From: an uncultured Lachnospiraceae bacterium
Lineage (GTDB): Bacteria > Bacillota > Clostridia > Lachnospirales > Lachnospiraceae
Assembly (NCBI GenBank): GCA_910584695.1
Contig: CAJUBR010000049.1
Span: 1 to 21,236, forward strand
Reading direction: 5' to 3'
Length of the DNA: 21,236 bases
In this document: in pieces, positions 7,253 to 14,279 of the stretch
Numbering within the stretch: the stretch's first letter is position 1
Layout: each line of letters begins with the position of its first letter
Notes under the pieces: generated by a model
Database searches by the model: none
What the model saw: only the letters and a program-made list of their open reading frames with translations
What the model was told of the DNA's origin: nothing
Made by a program: the position numbers and the translations under genes

Positions 7253-7810
7253 CTATTCATGTATAATTTCCTTACATAGCTTTGCCATTTCCTCTGGACT
7301 TTCCTGCATTCCTCTTTGAAACCATCCTAAGAGGATTTTCGAAAAAGCTCCTTCAAAGGCAAGGTTTTTGTAATATTCCGAGGGAGTATGTGCAGGCTTA
7401 ATTTTTTCAATAAAAGAGCCTGCTGTATGATCCATGCCTGCGGGCATATTTGCTTTGATTAATAGTTGAAGGATATCTGCATGTTCCTTTATACTGGAAA
7501 AGAAGCGAAGATACCAGAGATAAGGATCTTGCTTATATTGTTCGTCCTCTGAAAAGGTAATCAATTCTTTCAAAAACCAGTCACTGAACTCCTTTAAAAT
7601 ATCTTCTTTTGATGTATAATTTCTATAAAATGCAGTTCTGGATACACCGGAACGTTTCACCAACTCGGTAATGGTGATTTTTTCAAAAGGTTTCTCATTC
7701 ATCAGATAAATCAGGGCTGTTTGAAGACACTCTCTTGTCAATTTGTTAGATTCTTCATTGGACATGCGAAGAATCTCTCTTTTTTCTAATTCCGATTTAG
7801 AAGTATTCAT
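7253..7810 (-). CDS. TetR-family transcriptional regulator
   Basis: This 185-residue TetR-type DNA-binding protein probably represses genes in response to an unknown ligand. The N-terminal helix-turn-helix lies at about 45-66 (ITITELVKRSGVSRTAFYRN), followed by the YTSKEDIL segment typical of the family. The C-terminal half is an all-helical ligand-binding/dimerisation domain that I cannot assign to a subclass. The start has AAGGAG about 10 bases upstream; the internal Met16 has a poorer site. It is divergent from the lipid operon starting at 8100. Palindromes with TTACA arms lie in the shared 289-base region, one of them on the -10 of the operon promoter, so it is a good candidate for that operon's repressor. 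Confidence 0.92.
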   Translation of the reverse strand: MNTSKSELEKREILRMSNEESNKLTRECLQTALIYLMNEKPFEKITITELVKRSGVSRTAFYRNYTSKEDILKEFSDWFLKELITFSEDEQYKQDPYLWYLRFFSSIKEHADILQLLIKANMPAGMDHTAGSFIEKIKPAHTPSEYYKNLAFEGAFSKILLGWFQRGMQESPEEMAKLCKEIIHE

Positions 7811-7890
7811 TAATAATAATCTCCTTTATTGTACGAGCAATAGAATGCATCCGTATGCTCTAATATTTGTTGGAAAATGTGGTTATGCAG

Positions 7891-7913
7891 TTACAAAACG
7901 GGTTTTTTTGTAA
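7891..7913. promoter_or_regulatory. Candidate TetR operator 1
   Basis: TTACAAAA (7891-7898) and TTTTGTAA (7906-7913) form a perfect inverted repeat with a 7-base centre. It lies between the divergent TetR gene and the lipid operon promoter and shares TTACA arms with the palindrome at 7954-7965. Binding by TetR is inferred. Confidence 0.5.
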
Positions 7914-7931
7914 AGTCCGAGGGGTTACAGG

Positions 7932-7965
7932 TTGACCGTTTTGCAAGATGGTGTTACACTTGTAA
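7932..7965 (+). promoter_or_regulatory. Lipid operon promoter overlapped by a palindrome
   Basis: TTGACC (7932-7937, -35) and TACACT (7955-7960, -10) are separated by 17 bases and point toward the gene at 8100. The perfect inverted repeat TTACA-CT-TGTAA (7954-7965) covers the -10 box. An operator at this position would block RNA polymerase, as is typical of TetR repression. Confidence 0.6.
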
Positions 7966-7966
7966 A

Positions 7967-8020
7967 GCCTTAACGAATGTAACATATTCGCGGTCCACTG
8001 TCAATTAGATAGCGTTAGGC
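7967..8020 (+). promoter_or_regulatory. Structured leader of the lipid operon
   Basis: GCCTTAACG (7967-7975) can pair with CGTTAGGC (8013-8020) with one bulged T. Alternatively CGAAT (7974-7978) pairs with ATTCG (7986-7990). The element starts just where transcription from the 7932 promoter should begin. It could be an RNA hairpin at the transcript 5' end or another protein site. No known riboswitch was recognised. Confidence 0.4.
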
Positions 8021-8099
8021 GGTTTATGAAGATTTATAGGATGGGAGCAAAACGTATTAATACAGAGGGGAAATAGAAGAAGATGGGGATGATAGACAT

Positions 8100-8717
8100 A
8101 TGACAAATGAGATGGTATTTATAATTTTGGGGTATTTATCGGGAAGTATTTTATATGCAGGTATATTTGGTCATTTGCTAAAACATAAGGATATTATAAA
8201 AGAGAGTAAAGATAAAAATCCGGGGACAGCAAATGCTTTTATGCAGGGAGGATTTTTATGTGGGGTACTTACGCTGGTGTTTGATTTATTAAAAGGATTC
8301 TTTCCGGTGTTCTTGTATATGCATTTCCATGTATCCGAAAAATATTCGGAGCTGTTGTTTCCGCTGATTCTGGCGGCTCCGGTGTGGGGACATATTTTTC
8401 CTGTCTTTTTTCATTTTAAGGGAGGAAAGGGAATTGCCACTACTTTTGGGTGTCTGCTTGGGTTATTTCCTTATATGGAGCCGGTACTGGTACTGGCATT
8501 CTTCTTCTTATTCTTTTCACTGATTTTGCGGGTGACACCGCATTATGACAGGACAATTTTTACATATATTGTTTCTCTTTTTATAATGAAGCTTTTAGAT
8601 GTGAAGATATCCGTAGTAATAGGGTTTTTATTGATTGTAATTGGTGTTTTTATCCGAATGCATCATAGTACAGAGGAAAAGGATAAACGGAGGGTGAGAT
8701 TATTATGGATGCACTGA
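8100..8717 (+). CDS. PlsY-like glycerol-3-phosphate acyltransferase homologue
   Basis: This 205-residue polytopic membrane protein belongs to the PlsY family, whose members transfer acyl groups from acyl-phosphate to glycerol-3-phosphate to make lysophosphatidate. It has about five hydrophobic helices. The N-terminal SGSILYAGIFGHLLKHKDI matches the family's first motif, and HFKGGKGIATTFG (105-117) matches the glycine-rich phosphate motif. The usual SGNPGATN is here DKNPGTAN (38-45), the Arg of DIR is Ile, and the C-terminal RHRxN motif reads MHHSTEE, so this is a divergent paralogue whose activity is uncertain. A weak GATGGGGA precedes ATG 8100. It overlaps the glycosyltransferase gene by 13 bases and opens the lipid operon. 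Confidence 0.85.
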   Translation: MTNEMVFIILGYLSGSILYAGIFGHLLKHKDIIKESKDKNPGTANAFMQGGFLCGVLTLVFDLLKGFFPVFLYMHFHVSEKYSELLFPLILAAPVWGHIFPVFFHFKGGKGIATTFGCLLGLFPYMEPVLVLAFFFLFFSLILRVTPHYDRTIFTYIVSLFIMKLLDVKISVVIGFLLIVIGVFIRMHHSTEEKDKRRVRLLWMH

Positions 8718-9826
8718 TTTTATCATGTAGTACCGGTGGCGGGCATAATGCAGCGGGGAATGCAGTACGGGAAGAACTGCAAAGACGGGGACATCAGGCA
8801 GAAATATGGGATCCTTATGAATTAGTCAGTAATAGTCTTGCAGAGGGAATTGGGAATACTTATATAAAGACCACTCAGAAGATGCCGGTACTATTTGGTC
8901 TGATTTACCTTTTAGGCGAGGGGTATAGAAGATTGCCTTTTCGTTCACCGGTATATTTTGTAAATCGGAAAATTGCCCGGTTATTGGAAGAACGTTTAAG
9001 GGAACATTCTGTAGATTTAATTGTCATGCCCCATTTATTTCCGGCAGAGGTGGTAACGTATATGAAACGGCATGGAATGAAGGTGCCAAAAACCGTGTTT
9101 ATTGCTACAGATTATGCATGTATTCCTTTTACCGAGGAAACGGATTGTGATTATTACATTATTCCCAATAAGGAGCTATTACCGGAATTTACCGGAAAGG
9201 GAATACCAAAGGAACGACTGATTCCCCTTGGAATTCCTGTGAGCCGTTCGTTTTTAAAAGAGATCACAAAGGAAGAGGCCAAGAAACGGCTGGGGTTTTC
9301 ACTTGAGAAGCATTATATTCTGGTGTCAGGAGGCAGTATCGGTGCCGGTAATCTGGAGCAGGCAGTTCAGGTTATCTACAGATATATGGAAAAAAGAAGA
9401 GAATTTGAATGTATTGTCATCTGCGGAAATAATGAGTGTTTGTACCATAAACTGAAGCAACGGGCAAAGAGTATGAGAGGGCTTTATGTTTTGAAGAGTA
9501 CGTCCAAAATGTATTTATATATGAAAGCCAGCGATGTATTTATTTCCAAGCCAGGAGGTCTGTCATCTACCGAAGCGGCAGCAATGGGAACGGCACTGAT
9601 TCATATTTCCCCGATTCCCGGATGTGAATTTGCAAATCGGAAATTTTTTGAACGGCGTCGTATGTGCATTGCAGTGGGGAATATTTCAAAGCAGTTGATA
9701 CCGGCAGTAATTTATGCCAGAAAGCAGCAGGTGGCAGAAAACATGAAGCGGGCACAGAGAAAATATGTAAACGGACATGCCTGTGAGGAAATCTGTGACT
9801 GGCTGGAGGATTTAGTGGAGAGATAA
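8705..9826 (+). CDS. UgtP/MGDG synthase-like glycosyltransferase
   Basis: This 373-residue GT28-type glycosyltransferase resembles monogalactosyl- or diglucosyl-diacylglycerol synthases (MGD1, UgtP/YpfP), which add sugar from UDP-sugar to diacylglycerol at the inner membrane face. The N-terminal SCSTGGGHNAAGNAV (about 8-22) matches the family's glycine-rich lipid-acceptor loop. VFIATDYACIPF is the usual mid-domain motif. SGGSIGAG and SKPGGLSSTEAAAMG (281-295) form the C-terminal nucleotide-sugar site. No transmembrane helix is expected; membrane contact is peripheral. ATG 8705 lies inside the plsY-like gene with GGAGGGTGAG upstream. The gene is followed 20 bases later by cardiolipin synthase. 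The sugar donor and whether the product is mono- or diglycosylated cannot be told. Confidence 0.88.
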   Translation: MDALILSCSTGGGHNAAGNAVREELQRRGHQAEIWDPYELVSNSLAEGIGNTYIKTTQKMPVLFGLIYLLGEGYRRLPFRSPVYFVNRKIARLLEERLREHSVDLIVMPHLFPAEVVTYMKRHGMKVPKTVFIATDYACIPFTEETDCDYYIIPNKELLPEFTGKGIPKERLIPLGIPVSRSFLKEITKEEAKKRLGFSLEKHYILVSGGSIGAGNLEQAVQVIYRYMEKRREFECIVICGNNECLYHKLKQRAKSMRGLYVLKSTSKMYLYMKASDVFISKPGGLSSTEAAAMGTALIHISPIPGCEFANRKFFERRRMCIAVGNISKQLIPAVIYARKQQVAENMKRAQRKYVNGHACEEICDWLEDLVER

Positions 9827-9846
9827 ATAATCAGGGGGGAAGATTT

Positions 9847-11421
9847 ATGGAAAATGAAGAAAGTACAGGGTTGTATCTGTTAAAAAAGGGAAAAAAAGGG
9901 CTGGTTAGTATGGTATTCAGCCGTTTGGGACTGATTCTTGTATTGTTTCTGATACAGGCATTTTTTCTGCTTTGTGCATTCTGGTGGTTTAGTGAGTTTC
10001 TCCCATATATTATGGGGAGTACGGTGGTATTTACAATCATTATGGTGATTTATCTTTTTAACTGTGATTTTGAATCGGAGGTAAAGCTGACATGGCTTAT
10101 GGTGATTATGCTGGTTCCGGTATTTGGTGCAATTTTTCTGCTCTATACCAGGATGGATATCGGGCACCGGATGATCAAGGACAGGCTTTGGCAGTTGATT
10201 GAGGAGACAAAGGAAAGTATTCCACAGTCGGAGGAGGTCGTGCAAAAGTTAAAAGCAGAAAATCCGGAGAGTGGGGCACTAACCCATTACATTAACCGGA
10301 CGGGCTGTTATCCCGTTTATGAAAATACAGAGGTGACATATTTTCCGTTGGGAGAGGATAAATTTCAGGAACTGCTGGTACAGTTGGAACAGGCGAAGCA
10401 TTTCATCTTTCTGGAATATTTTATCATAGCGGAAGGCATGATGTGGGGGAAAGTACTGGAAATATTGGCAAAAAAGGCAAAAGAGGGCGTTGAGGTCAGG
10501 GTACTATATGACGGCACCTGTGAATTTTCCACACTGCCCCACGATTATCCCAAACGGCTGAAAAAACTGGGGATACAGTGTAAGATGTTTGCACCGCTGA
10601 CACCTTTTGTATCCACACATTATAATTACCGTGACCACCGTAAGATTCTGATCATTGACGGGCATACTGCATTTAATGGCGGGGTGAATCTGGCAGATGA
10701 ATATATTAATCATATAGAAAAGCACGGACACTGGAAGGATACAGCAGTAATGCTAAAGGGAGAGGCAGCTGCCAGTTTTACCCTGATGTTTTTGCAGATG
10801 TGGAATTTGGATGAGAAAAAAGAAGAATTTGAAAAATATTTAGGGATTCCGGCAGAAAGAAGGCAGGACGCCAGAGGGTATGTGCTTCCCTTTGGGGATT
10901 ATCCACTGGACCGTGATAAGGTGGGAGAGCGTGTGTATATGGATATTCTCAACCAGTCGCGGCATTATGTACACATTATGACGCCGTATCTGATTCTGGA
11001 TGGGGAAATGCAGGCAGCCCTCACATTTGCTGCAGAACGGGGGATTGATGTGAGGATTATCTTGCCGGGGATTCCTGATAAAAAGATACCTTATGCTTTG
11101 GCCAAAACGCATTATGCCGCATTATTAAAATCCGGGGTGAAAATTTATGAATATACACCGGGTTTTGTCCATGCCAAAGTATTTGTCAGTGATGATAGTA
11201 AGGCAGTGGTGGGTACGATCAATCTGGATTACAGAAGCCTTTACCATCATTTTGAATGTGCAACTTATATGTGCCATACAAAATGTATTTCCGATATTGA
11301 GGAAGATTTTCAAGATACCCTTATGAAATGCCGGGAGGTAACACTAGAAACTGCATTAAAGAGAAAGCTCACAATGAAACTGACGGGGTACATTGCCAAG
11401 GCACTGGCACCGCTATTGTAG
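9847..11421 (+). CDS. cls: Cardiolipin synthase
   Basis: This phospholipase-D-superfamily enzyme condenses two phosphatidylglycerols into cardiolipin plus glycerol at the membrane. Its 524 residues are slightly above the usual 480-510. About three hydrophobic segments lie in the first 105 residues, followed by two HKD motifs: H264-R-K266-(4)-D271 in HRKILIID and H442-A-K444-(4)-D449 in VHAKVFVSD. The family's NGGVNLADEY and GTINLDYRSL follow the two motifs respectively. ATG 9847 has CAGGGGGGA upstream, 20 bases after the glycosyltransferase stop. As the last gene of the three-gene lipid operon it is closed by a strong terminator. Confidence 0.95.
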   Translation: MENEESTGLYLLKKGKKGLVSMVFSRLGLILVLFLIQAFFLLCAFWWFSEFLPYIMGSTVVFTIIMVIYLFNCDFESEVKLTWLMVIMLVPVFGAIFLLYTRMDIGHRMIKDRLWQLIEETKESIPQSEEVVQKLKAENPESGALTHYINRTGCYPVYENTEVTYFPLGEDKFQELLVQLEQAKHFIFLEYFIIAEGMMWGKVLEILAKKAKEGVEVRVLYDGTCEFSTLPHDYPKRLKKLGIQCKMFAPLTPFVSTHYNYRDHRKILIIDGHTAFNGGVNLADEYINHIEKHGHWKDTAVMLKGEAAASFTLMFLQMWNLDEKKEEFEKYLGIPAERRQDARGYVLPFGDYPLDRDKVGERVYMDILNQSRHYVHIMTPYLILDGEMQAALTFAAERGIDVRIILPGIPDKKIPYALAKTHYAALLKSGVKIYEYTPGFVHAKVFVSDDSKAVVGTINLDYRSLYHHFECATYMCHTKCISDIEEDFQDTLMKCREVTLETALKRKLTMKLTGYIAKALAPLL

Positions 11422-11510
11422 TGAGATTGAGAAAGCAAGTCAAATACTCCGTAGCATTTGCCAAATGTTTGTGCAGGCACCGCACTTGGCTCACTGCTCG
11501 CAGAAATAAA

Positions 11511-11546
11511 AATCCGCTTATGTCTGAATCAGATAAGCGGATTTTT
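11511..11546. terminator. Bidirectional terminator between convergent operons
   Basis: AATCCGCTTA (11511-11520) pairs with TAAGCGGATT (11534-11543), extended inward by TCTGA (11523-11527) and TCAGA (11529-11533) around a TG bulge. T-runs lie on both strands. It sits between cls (plus) and the MFS gene (minus) and should stop both transcripts. Confidence 0.9.
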
Positions 11547-11569
11547 GTGGTTCTATGAATATATGATAT

Positions 11570-12862
11570 TTATTTTTCTAACTCCCATATATGCTTATTG
11601 TGCCGGAAATACAGACAAACTCCGATTCCTGCAAAGGCAATGACAAAAAATAAGAGTGCTGCACCGGAGCCTTTTCCGTTTCCAAACAGTTGTACCAGGA
11701 TACTATTTTCAGGCTGTCTGACCATGATGGGTTCAAATATCTGATCAACTAAAAATCCGCCCAGAAAATATCCGATGGGTATGGTAAAAAACTGCAATGA
11801 ATTTCTTACAGAGTATACCCTGCCCTGCATGTGCTCCGGTATCCGTAAACGTATGATGGCGTCAAGGTTGGTACTCATCAACGGAATGAAAATCCAGCCG
11901 AGAAATCCACCGATACACCAGACAAGCGGTGTGTTGCCAAATGCCAGCAGAAAGTTTTCCGTACTCATGGAAAACAGCAGACAGTTACAGATAACCTGTA
12001 CCCGGCTTTTTGGTGTTTTCATAAAAGATGCCAGTATGCTTCCTGCAAAGGTGGTGATACCGATCACTGCATTGACCAGTCCCAATACCTTTTCGCTTCC
12101 ACCGTTTCTGGAGAGCATCATTGCCGGAAATGCTGCGTCATAGATGGATGCCACCAGATTGATTGCTGCCAAAAACAGAATCAGGTTAAAAATCCCCTGT
12201 TCCTGCTTTAGGTAATGTATCCCTTTCTTTACGGAAACCATCAGCTTTTCCGCTGTTTCCGCATTGTTGGAATCATCGGGAATCCGGATTCCCAATGCCA
12301 GTGTGCCAAATGCAATACAAAAGGTAAACAGGTCAAAGGCGATCACTGCTCCCATTCCCGCCATTCCTAAAACGGCTGTGGCGATGATTGGTGTCATAAT
12401 GGAATTAAGGGAACTGGCAAAGTATCTCAAACCGCCTACCCGCTGATAGTATTTTTTGGGAAGCACTTTTGTGACAGCTACCTCTGATGCAGGCTGCTGT
12501 ACGGTATTCATGAGTCCGTTTACCGCATTGATGACATAAATATGCCAAATTTGTAAAGTGCCGCTTTGTAATAAGAACAGCATAACAACTGTTGTCAAAG
12601 CAGCAATAGAGTCACATACCAGCATGGTGGTTTTTTTGTTCCATTTATCACTCAGTGCCCCTGCAAAGATACTGAAAAGGACATAAGGCGCATAAGAGCT
12701 TACCATCAAAAGTGCAGTTAAGAGTGCAGAACCTTCCTGTGTATAAGACCAGATGACCAGTGCATAGCTTGTCATGGCACTGCCAAGACCGGAAAATGAC
12801 TGGGTAATCCAAAGCAGTAAAAATGTTTTTGTTTCCTGTATTATTTTTATATAATTTTTCAT
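11570..12862 (-). CDS. MFS efflux transporter (Mef/EntS-like)
   Basis: This 430-residue major facilitator protein has about 12 hydrophobic helices. Motif A between helices 2 and 3 reads GALSDKWNKKTTM. The overall pattern (QSFSGLGSAMTSYALVIW at the start, RIPEHMQGRVYSVRNS after helix 8) resembles the Mef macrolide exporters and EntS-type transporters; the true substrate is unknown. The start is ATG 12862, with AGGAG (12875-12871) and an 8-base gap; the longer frame to 12991 lacks a site and overlaps the leader ORF. It is convergent with the lipid operon and preceded by a leader peptide and alternative hairpins that can hide its ribosome binding site, so expression is probably inducible by ribosome stalling. 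Confidence 0.92.
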   Translation of the reverse strand: MKNYIKIIQETKTFLLLWITQSFSGLGSAMTSYALVIWSYTQEGSALLTALLMVSSYAPYVLFSIFAGALSDKWNKKTTMLVCDSIAALTTVVMLFLLQSGTLQIWHIYVINAVNGLMNTVQQPASEVAVTKVLPKKYYQRVGGLRYFASSLNSIMTPIIATAVLGMAGMGAVIAFDLFTFCIAFGTLALGIRIPDDSNNAETAEKLMVSVKKGIHYLKQEQGIFNLILFLAAINLVASIYDAAFPAMMLSRNGGSEKVLGLVNAVIGITTFAGSILASFMKTPKSRVQVICNCLLFSMSTENFLLAFGNTPLVWCIGGFLGWIFIPLMSTNLDAIIRLRIPEHMQGRVYSVRNSLQFFTIPIGYFLGGFLVDQIFEPIMVRQPENSILVQLFGNGKGSGAALLFFVIAFAGIGVCLYFRHNKHIWELEK

Positions 12863-12982
12863 AGACTTTGCTCCTATCTCAATATTTGGGTGATTGAAAT
12901 CTGCAAAGTCCCGGAACAGTTTATTTCCGCAAGGTATTTGACTTACTCCATGCAATCCTGTTCGAAAAGACTTTGCATGGAG
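12863..12982 (-). promoter_or_regulatory. Translational attenuator of the MFS exporter
   Basis: Reading the minus strand 5' to 3', four segments can pair in exclusive ways. Segment A' CTCCATGCAA (12982-12973) pairs with B TTGCATGGAG (12955-12946), 10 bp. Segment A GCAAAGTC (12976-12969) overlaps A' and pairs with C GACTTTGC (12910-12903), 9 bp with the flanking U-A pair. C also pairs with D GCAAAGTC (12871-12864), which is an exact copy of A located between the ribosome binding site and the start codon. A:B plus C:D blocks translation of the exporter; A:C frees it. A ribosome stalled at about leader codons 16-20 would cover B and favour A:C. Confidence 0.7.
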
Positions 12983-13004
12983 CTGATGCAATGCATAAAA
13001 TCAT
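12921..13004 (-). CDS. 27-codon leader peptide of the MFS exporter
   Basis: The ORF starts at ATG 13004 with CGAGGT (13018-13013) 8 bases upstream, a near-ideal ribosome binding site, and ends at TAA 12921. The peptide begins MILCIASAPCKVFSN, runs through RIAWS near codons 16-20, and ends TLRK. It spans both arms of the strong A':B hairpin and stops 58 bases before the exporter start. That arrangement is known from antibiotic-inducible erm, cat and related leaders. No known leader peptide sequence was recognised, and the drug that would stall it is unknown. Confidence 0.65.
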   Translation of the reverse strand: MILCIASAPCKVFSNRIAWSKSNTLRK

Positions 13005-13056
13005 AATGGGTTACCTCGTTTATATTATTTTGTCAATTAAATGATTCTAATTTAAG

Positions 13057-13085
13057 ATTTTATCATAATTGTTAAAGCCGAACAA
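13057..13085 (-). promoter_or_regulatory. Promoter of the MFS leader and exporter
   Basis: On the minus strand TTGTTC (13085-13080) is followed after 17 bases by TAAAAT (13062-13057), with a TGA extension directly upstream of the -10. Transcription would begin near 13050, about 45 bases before the leader ORF. A TTGACA at about 13035 on the same strand lacks a properly spaced -10. Confidence 0.5.
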
Positions 13086-13166
13086 GAAGAAATAGAGAAA
13101 AGGTAAAACATTTATTCAATTATTCAGTATCATTATTGTACTCAAATAAGGAGAGTTTCAGTTCCT

Positions 13167-13330
13167 GTGCACACATTAGTTGTATTGCTGTGTGGGATTA
13201 TTGAGTCCTCACAAAAAGCTGTATATCAGGCGGTTAATACAGCACTTGTGCAAAGAAATTGGATGATAGGATACCGAATTGCAGAAGAAAAATTCGGTGG
13301 AGAAGAATGTTCTGAATATGGACTTAAATC
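13167..13330 (+). pseudogene. N-terminal remnant of a DUF1016-type nuclease
   Basis: The translated stretch IIESSQKAVYQAVN...QRNWMIGYRIAEEKFGG...EYGLK matches the conserved N-terminus of DUF1016 (YhcG-like, PDDEXK nuclease family) proteins, from memory of the family. The similarity starts near 13197 and ends near 13325; the rest of the roughly 350-residue protein is absent. A GTG at 13167 with AAGGAG about 14 bases upstream may be the remains of its start. The frame happens to stay open into the downstream response regulator, so an automatic annotation may call a false 370-residue fusion. Confidence 0.65.
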
Positions 13331-13398
13331 GTTATGTTCCGCAAGGATGCCAGAAATTATCTGGTGTACGAATTTTTCCTGCGGTTGTTTTAGGTCCT

Positions 13399-13461
13399 TT
13401 GAAATTTTTTGTGAAAAGTTCGTAAAATCCCTTTTAATTTCATACCCTAATCTGCTATACT
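13399..13461 (+). promoter_or_regulatory. Candidate promoters of the OmpR-type two-component operon
   Basis: TTGAAA (13399-13404) and TAAAAT (13423-13428) have an 18-base spacer. A second candidate is the extended -10 TGCTATACT (13453-13461). Both lie in the gene-free stretch 13331-13574 and point to the regulator at 13575. No TTAAG array like the one at 16294 was seen here. Confidence 0.45.
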
Positions 13462-13574
13462 TAATCATGCAAAACACGCCTTTGTTTGGTTGTTTCAATT
13501 ATAACAAAGCTCCAGTGTTTTTGCATTTTTTATTATATGATGCATCAAAAAATGCATTTCAGAAAGGAATAGAT

Positions 13575-14279
13575 ATGCACTACAATTGCTTGATCATAGA
13601 TGATGAAACCGATTTGGCAAAAATGACATGTGAATATTTTCAGGCATTTGATGTAACCTGTGCCTGCGTAGACAGCTCGGAAAAATATTTTTCTTTTATG
13701 AAAGAGAATACCGCAGATCTTCTTTTATTAGATATCAATTTGCAGGAGGAGAGCGGTTTTTTGCTTTGCAGGAAAATCAGGGAGCAGCTGGATATCCCTA
13801 TCTTATTTATCAGTGCCAGACAGAGTGATGATGATGTATTGATTGCACTTAATATTGGTGGAGACGATTATATAAAAAAGCCGTATACGCTGAGTGTTTT
13901 GCTTGCGAAGGTAAAGGTGATGTTAAAGAGGATGGGGAGTGGACGGGATAAAAAGGAGTGTACAGATAGTGTGGTGCTTTCCTGCGGAGGGCTGCGGTTA
14001 GAGGAAGATACATTAAAAGTCTTTGTAAAGGACAAGGAGGCTGTTTTAAAGGCAAAGGAATTTAAGCTGTTAAAATGTCTTTTCGAGCATAGAAATACCA
14101 TTGTCAGCAAGGAGAAGCTGTTTGATATGGTATGGGGAGACACCTATTTCAGTGATGGTACATTGAATGTGCATATTCGCAGACTGCGTGAGAAGCTGGA
14201 GGACAATCCGAATGAACCCAAATTGATCAAGACAATATGGGGAACAGGATACATGCTGGAGATTGAAGATGAAGATTAG
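13575..14279 (+). CDS. OmpR-family response regulator
   Basis: This 234-residue two-component regulator has a receiver domain (about 1-117) with acidic pair D9-D10, phospho-acceptor D53 in LLLDINL, S80 and K102 in the KKP motif. It is followed by a winged-helix DNA-binding domain (about 132-230) with LKAKEFKLLKCLFEH and the recognition region LNVHIRRLREKL. The start ATG 13575 follows AAAGGA and gives the canonical MHYNCLIIDDE; the longer upstream frame is a nuclease remnant. It overlaps the sensor kinase gene by 11 bases. With the kinase and the ABC exporter downstream it resembles VanR/BceR-type systems that sense envelope stress or peptide antibiotics. The TTAAG triple repeat at 16294 is its likely target. 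Confidence 0.93.
   Translation: MHYNCLIIDDETDLAKMTCEYFQAFDVTCACVDSSEKYFSFMKENTADLLLLDINLQEESGFLLCRKIREQLDIPILFISARQSDDDVLIALNIGGDDYIKKPYTLSVLLAKVKVMLKRMGSGRDKKECTDSVVLSCGGLRLEEDTLKVFVKDKEAVLKAKEFKLLKCLFEHRNTIVSKEKLFDMVWGDTYFSDGTLNVHIRRLREKLEDNPNEPKLIKTIWGTGYMLEIEDED

Noticed and set aside
12863..12991. N-terminal extension of the MFS protein starting at 12991
   Set aside because: No ribosome binding site at 12991, the extension is not membrane-like or family-like, and ATG 12862 has a clear AGGAG. The region is better explained by the leader peptide in another frame.
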